From Effrenium voratum (lineage: Eukaryota; Sar; Dinophyceae; Suessiales; Symbiodiniaceae): DNA of 64,000 nucleotides. Position numbers and translations under genes: made by a program. Under the pieces are notes generated by a model. The model made no database searches. It saw only the letters and a program-made list of their open reading frames with translations, and was not told the DNA's origin. Each line of letters opens with the position of its first letter. Positions within the stretch are counted from its first letter, which is position 1. The DNA is taken from positions 80,001 to 144,000 of the forward strand of contig CAUJNA010001868.1 in NCBI GenBank assembly GCA_963377175.1, read 5' to 3'. Of this stretch, positions 60,484 to 64,000 are shown piece by piece.

Positions 60484-61302
60484 TCATTTCCAGCAGGTGA
60501 GGCCAAGATCGTTCTTGGTGAGCAAGCAAGTGTTGCTATAGACCGCATTTTTGTAGACCTTGAACTTCGGCTCATCGGAACTGGAGTAGTCCTGAATCCG
60601 AATTCCATAAGCATTCCGCTTAGCAATGGCGGAGTTTCCGGAGCTGTCGTACCAGTACATTGAAAACCGATTGCTTCCCAGATCTTCCAGCTTGAACTTG
60701 GTGTAGCTCTGGGAGCCCTGGGCAGCGCAGAAAACAACGGCTTTCGAGTTGGTGGCGCAGGTCACAGACTTGCCCTTGGCACTGCGGCGGCGGGTGGCGT
60801 ACTCTGACTGCAGCTTGCAGTAACCATCGCCCTGGTCCACAAAGGAGAACTTGTCTCGGCCGTTGGTGATGGAGGAGCACGAGCTCGTGTCCAAGTAGGT
60901 GGCTCCGCCGCTGTTCGAGCCCTCCAGGCAGAAGCCCGAAGCCACTTGCCAGGCAATGGACACATACTCAACGCTGGAGCCACAGTCCACAGTAGTCGTG
61001 GTAGTGGTGGTCCGGCGACGGCTACGGCGACGCCGGCTGTTCTTGCCCTGGACTGCATCTTCCAACTCCTGCTCAACAACCTCATGTACACCTTCGTGGG
61101 ATCTCTCCAGCAGGGAGGCCTGGATGTCCTCCAAGTCTTGCTGGATGCGAGACGCGACTTGCTGCTCAGATGCTATGTTCGTGCGATTGGTGGACGCCTG
61201 AAGCAGCACTGCACTGCTTGCCTGGGGGCCCTCGCATGTCTGCTCGGTCTGCTCCGACTGCACGACTACCAACAGCGCAATCTGCATCAAGTGCCACATC
61301 AT
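60484..61302 (-). CDS. Secreted protein with Arg/Thr linker and Cys-rich C-terminal domain
   Basis: A clean 272-codon frame from ATG-ATG at 61302. Residues 1-15 are a signal peptide (MMWHLMQIALLVVVQ). Residues 40-85 are acidic and helical. Residues 90-97 are Arg-rich (RRRRSRRR), followed by seven Thr. The C-terminal domain (about 105-272) has Cys at 107, 125, 142, 162, 182, 192, 259 and 270 and aromatic, Ser/Gly-rich strands (DKFSFVDQGDGYCKLQSEYA), somewhat like a beta-trefoil or carbohydrate-binding fold; that is a guess. The Arg block next to the Thr run may be a processing site or a flexible stalk. No intron is needed. I do not recognise the family. The exon at 61835-62045 lies upstream on the same strand but belongs to another gene, because this one has its own signal peptide. 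Confidence 0.7.
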   Translation of the reverse strand: MMWHLMQIALLVVVQSEQTEQTCEGPQASSAVLLQASTNRTNIASEQQVASRIQQDLEDIQASLLERSHEGVHEVVEQELEDAVQGKNSRRRRSRRRTTTTTTTVDCGSSVEYVSIAWQVASGFCLEGSNSGGATYLDTSSCSSITNGRDKFSFVDQGDGYCKLQSEYATRRRSAKGKSVTCATNSKAVVFCAAQGSQSYTKFKLEDLGSNRFSMYWYDSSGNSAIAKRNAYGIRIQDYSSSDEPKFKVYKNAVYSNTCLLTKNDLGLTCWK

Positions 61303-61834
61303 GCAGCTATGTAAAATATGATGAATCAGGGTAAGATGGGCGCAAGGCTGTCTGGAGCCAAGAACAGCGCCGAAATACCGAGAGAAGCATAAGAAGGCGA
61401 AACTGGCGACGCGCTTTCCTAGGTGTGGAAAGATTGGAAAGATGGAACGGGGACACCCTGCTTCTGCTTGTTGATGCTACGCATACACGCATTTGTGTGC
61501 GTGTGTTTGCATGCGTGTCTCAGCTTGTGTACTCTGCACTGTCTTGTGAGGTTTCCCACCAGTACCTGTGGCTTGCAGCGTGTTGTGTTCCTTTACCCCA
61601 GGTCTTTCATCACTTACAAACAAGAGTACGTACTGCCTTCGCGAAGCAGGGACTAACATAAAATCCAAAACAAGATGCATATTTGACAAAGAGGGCCGTT
61701 GCCCTGGAAACTGTCTCTCTCCCCAGATCAAAATGGAGAATCGAGCCCCCCTTTTGGGGTTCCATGTTTATTTGCAACTGACAAACCTCGCGATGCTCAG
61801 ACTGGCAAACAGGAGGTCGCACCTGCCCTACACC

Positions 61835-62045
61835 GAGGGAACCGGCAATCAAGTCGCTGTTGCTCTTGCCCTCTGAGATTCGGGAGTCGACGGAGGACCC
61901 TCTTTGCTCCATAGGCGGAAGGATCGAAACGGCACCAGTGCCCCCCTCAGTTCTCTGAGAGCCGAGATTTCCACCTGGCAGTGTGCTTGGATCAGCATCA
62001 TCCACCAGTGCGGCAAACTTCTCAAAGTTGACCTCGGGTCGGCAC
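61835..62045 (-). CDS. Exon of an unidentified gene between two family-C-like elements
   Basis: The minus strand reads EVNFEKFAALVDDADPSTLP then Ser/Gly-rich sequence (SVDSRISEGKSNSDLIAGSL). The flanks at 62076-62140 and about 61735-61790 hold family-C sequence, as expected of introns. An upstream patch near 62285-62350 may belong to it. No family recognised. Confidence 0.45.
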
Positions 62046-62140
62046 TTGCTCACAATGGGAATTGAAACCCAGGAAATGGCTTGTTCTTTTTGTTTTGGTT
62101 TCCCTTTACCAACCAAAAGCGGCCCCCAAAACAAAGACAC

Positions 62141-62269
62141 GGTTGTGGGTCGACATCCCGTACCCCCAGTGAACATCCCAATCCCCACTAAAATCGGTTC
62201 TAAAATGGGTGGTGAATTCACTTACCAACCAAAATGGGATCCCAAAACGGTTTTGACAACCACAGCCAC
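62141..62269. mobile_element. Inverted-repeat element, family A
   Basis: The left end GGTTGTGGGTCGACA and the right end TTTTGACAACCACAGCC are imperfect inverted repeats; the core is the same as in 39171-39309, including GGTGAATTCACTTACCAACC. It abuts a family-C element on its left. Confidence 0.75.
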
Positions 62270-62655
62270 ACGGTTGTGGCTGTCAAAAATCGGGTAACGA
62301 CATCAAGGATCTCCAAGACTTCAAGCGCTGGGCGCCGCTGAATGTGCCAGTCTCCTGCGTGGCCAAACACCCGAGGTCTGCTTAACCCCCTCCCACCCCG
62401 CAGGACAACGTGGAAAAAGACAAGAAAAGGACGACAAGAAAAGAAAAGGAAACAAAAACAATAATAATTATACCTAAAGCAAGAAAAGCAAGAGGCACAA
62501 TAAACAAAGGAATGGCCACGATACAGAAAACTCGAGTGGCTGCGGCATGCAGGCCGTATTTCCGTTCCACGCCCCTTCGGAGCGGACATTGAGACGATGA
62601 GCGGGTCATTTCACATTAACTGGCATTCGCAAAGCGGATGCGGCAAGAGGCTTTG

Positions 62656-63597
62656 CTATGATCTGAAGATCTTGAAGCAAATCAGCAAGAACGCCATCAA
62701 CCCTATCACCACGAAGACGCCATACCTTGCAGGCAGCATTTACTTGATTTGTGTCAGTGTCGCCTTTTTCCACGGTGTTGCATGTGCACAAGTGTTTTGT
62801 TATTTTCCTTTACAACCAGCACAAAGAACAAAACTGACCCGCCGTGGTGCTTCTGCAGCATGGTCTGCAAGCTCAGCTGAGCAGTCATGCTTTTGAACTT
62901 CTTGGATTCCTCCTTGAAGGTGTTGGCCTGGAAAGGTTAAAGCGCTGAACCACATCGGAAAAAAAAAAGGTGGAAATGGTGCTTGCTTTTCCACAGATAG
63001 GCCGGGTCAATGCTGGGAAATCCTATGCTCTCCAAGCTCCACCCACCACATCCCCGCACCTTGCGGCCAACGGACTCCAGGTTCTCCCCCCGCTTCAAAA
63101 TCTCGTCGATGTTCTGCCTGTCACGGGCGTTAGTTTACTCACAACTACGTGTCAATATTCACGTTCCCAAATGAATATGGGAATTTGGCCCATTGGCGGG
63201 GACAAAGCCCTGTCCTAATGGTCAGTAGCCAAAAAGACAACGTGTGCCCAACGTCACCCTCGTTATTCACATCACTGCGATGCTGAAGTCCAGCGCCTCA
63301 TGATATTGGAGACCTCCTGAAGGTTGTTGTTCAGCTTGCTCAAAGCTTTGGAGGACTTGGGATCCCGGTACTCTACATTCTTCCTTAGGTCCAGCCATGA
63401 CAATGTGCATTGGTGAGTATCATGCCGCTCTGACAGTCCTGTTACTATGATGTCAAAGTACTTTGCAAAAAAATACTTTTTGTGCGCGACAACAAGGACA
63501 ACTGATGCTGCAGCTTTCTGATCACTCCTTGCCAAGTATCTTGGTTATCTGCCTGTCAAACTTGATGAAGAAGTATGGTTTCTCCTTCGATAGCAGC
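62656..63597 (-). CDS. Longin-type R-SNARE (Sec22/VAMP-like), C-terminal five exons
   Basis: R-SNAREs sit on vesicles by a C-terminal membrane anchor and drive fusion with target membranes. Exons on minus: about 63530-63597 (KPYFFIKFDRQITK, end of the longin domain), 63297-63386 (YRDPKSSKALSKLNNNLQEV then SNIMR), 63060-63117 (QNIDEILKRGENLESVGRK, with the zero-layer Arg in LKRGE), 62851-62927 (ANTFKEESKKFKSMTAQLSL then QTMLQK) and 62656-62725 (YGVFVVIGLMAFLLICFKIF then RS and TAG). The last exon is the membrane anchor, so the protein is not Ykt6. The splices between the last four keep frame: three introns of 179, 132 and 125 bases, two starting with GC and one with GT, all ending AG. The rest of the longin domain lies at or beyond the right edge. 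Confidence 0.8.
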
Positions 63598-63599
63598 GG

Positions 63600-64000
63600 G
63601 AACGCAGCCCAAACTATTCAAAGGATGGCAATCTGACGAGGCCCTTGCTTGGGCCGCAGGTGATTTGATCAGAGAAACAACGCGAATCCCGCGAAGCGTC
63701 GAGATGCCGAGCGGAAGTAAAGAGCTAACCCTCATCCCTTTCCTACGTCTGGGATAGCGGATAACCTTTCCTTTTCGTTTCGTACACCATCAATCTCAGA
63801 GATGAACCGCTACTACAGACAGGACTTGGAGAGCGAAGGCGAGACAAGGACGCGGCAAAAGACAGCGAAACAGAGCTAGGGACGCTTGTGGTCTGGGCGG
63901 CCCTGAAAGGATAGTAGCAGAAAAGGCTGGCCGCAGAATGTTGGTGTTGGGAAAGCAATTCAAAAAAGGTCCCAAATAAGTGTCCCGGCAGACTGGCAGA
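63600..64000 (-). other. Right edge: probable upstream introns/exons of the R-SNARE gene
   Basis: The remaining longin exons should lie here or outside the window. I could not place them: minus-strand sequence at 63743-63958 is open but Ser/Leu-rich and does not resemble a longin start. Confidence 0.3.

Overview
The window looks like nuclear DNA of a dinoflagellate, most likely of the Symbiodiniaceae/Suessiales type. The signs are: genes cut into many short exons with GC-AG and other non-GT introns; relics of the dinoflagellate trans-spliced leader (SL) in front of two intronless genes; a Thr-run secreted protein; a delta-class carbonic anhydrase; TTTAGGG-type repeats; very long microsatellites; and genes lying on one strand over about 50 kb. 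The genus is an inference. There are two 100-N scaffold gaps, both inside microsatellites. Because of the introns, long open frames are a poor guide; most exon calls come from reading short conserved motifs in order along one strand.

Layout. 1-3465: two composite blocks of degenerate tandem repeats around a 2.1-kb stretch with no gene I recognise. 3466-10200: plus-strand material, namely possible exons of unknown genes (5.1-6.8 kb), a decayed leucine-rich-repeat gene and a cysteine-rich receptor-like module. 10200-12950: an AT-rich, gene-free island. From about 13.2 kb to the right end every gene I can support is on the minus strand, so the island sits where two gene arrays converge. 13.2-31.9 kb holds an EF-hand exon pair and many coding-like minus-strand exons of unidentified genes, mixed with short inverted-repeat elements and microsatellites.

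31.95-53.3 kb is one minus-strand gene for an eEF3-like ABC ATPase. HEAT-repeat exons, ABC1 (Walker A, signature, Walker B, His switch), then ABC2 (Walker A, chromodomain-like insert, signature, Walker B, His switch) and a Lys/Arg-rich tail can be followed in the correct order over 21 kb. Two other genes lie inside its introns on the same strand: an intact, intronless, membrane-anchored tyrosinase-like protein (46538-48514), and an intronless delta-carbonic anhydrase with a signal peptide and at least four frameshifts (42742-43783). Both have SL-like remnants just upstream, so both look like re-inserted copies of trans-spliced mRNAs.

53.9-64 kb carries, also on minus, a Lys/Gly-rich protein gene, a 1.9-kb GT/GTGC microsatellite, a telomere-like array between oppositely oriented arrays of a GAGTCAGGAAAC motif, an EF-hand gene, a secreted Thr-linker protein (60484-61302) and a longin R-SNARE gene (Sec22/VAMP type) in at least five exons.

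At least four families of short elements with terminal inverted repeats (about 80-150 bp) are scattered mainly through the introns. One makes up most of a 77-bp eEF3 intron. They look like introner-type or MITE-type elements, and are the main non-gene structure in the window.
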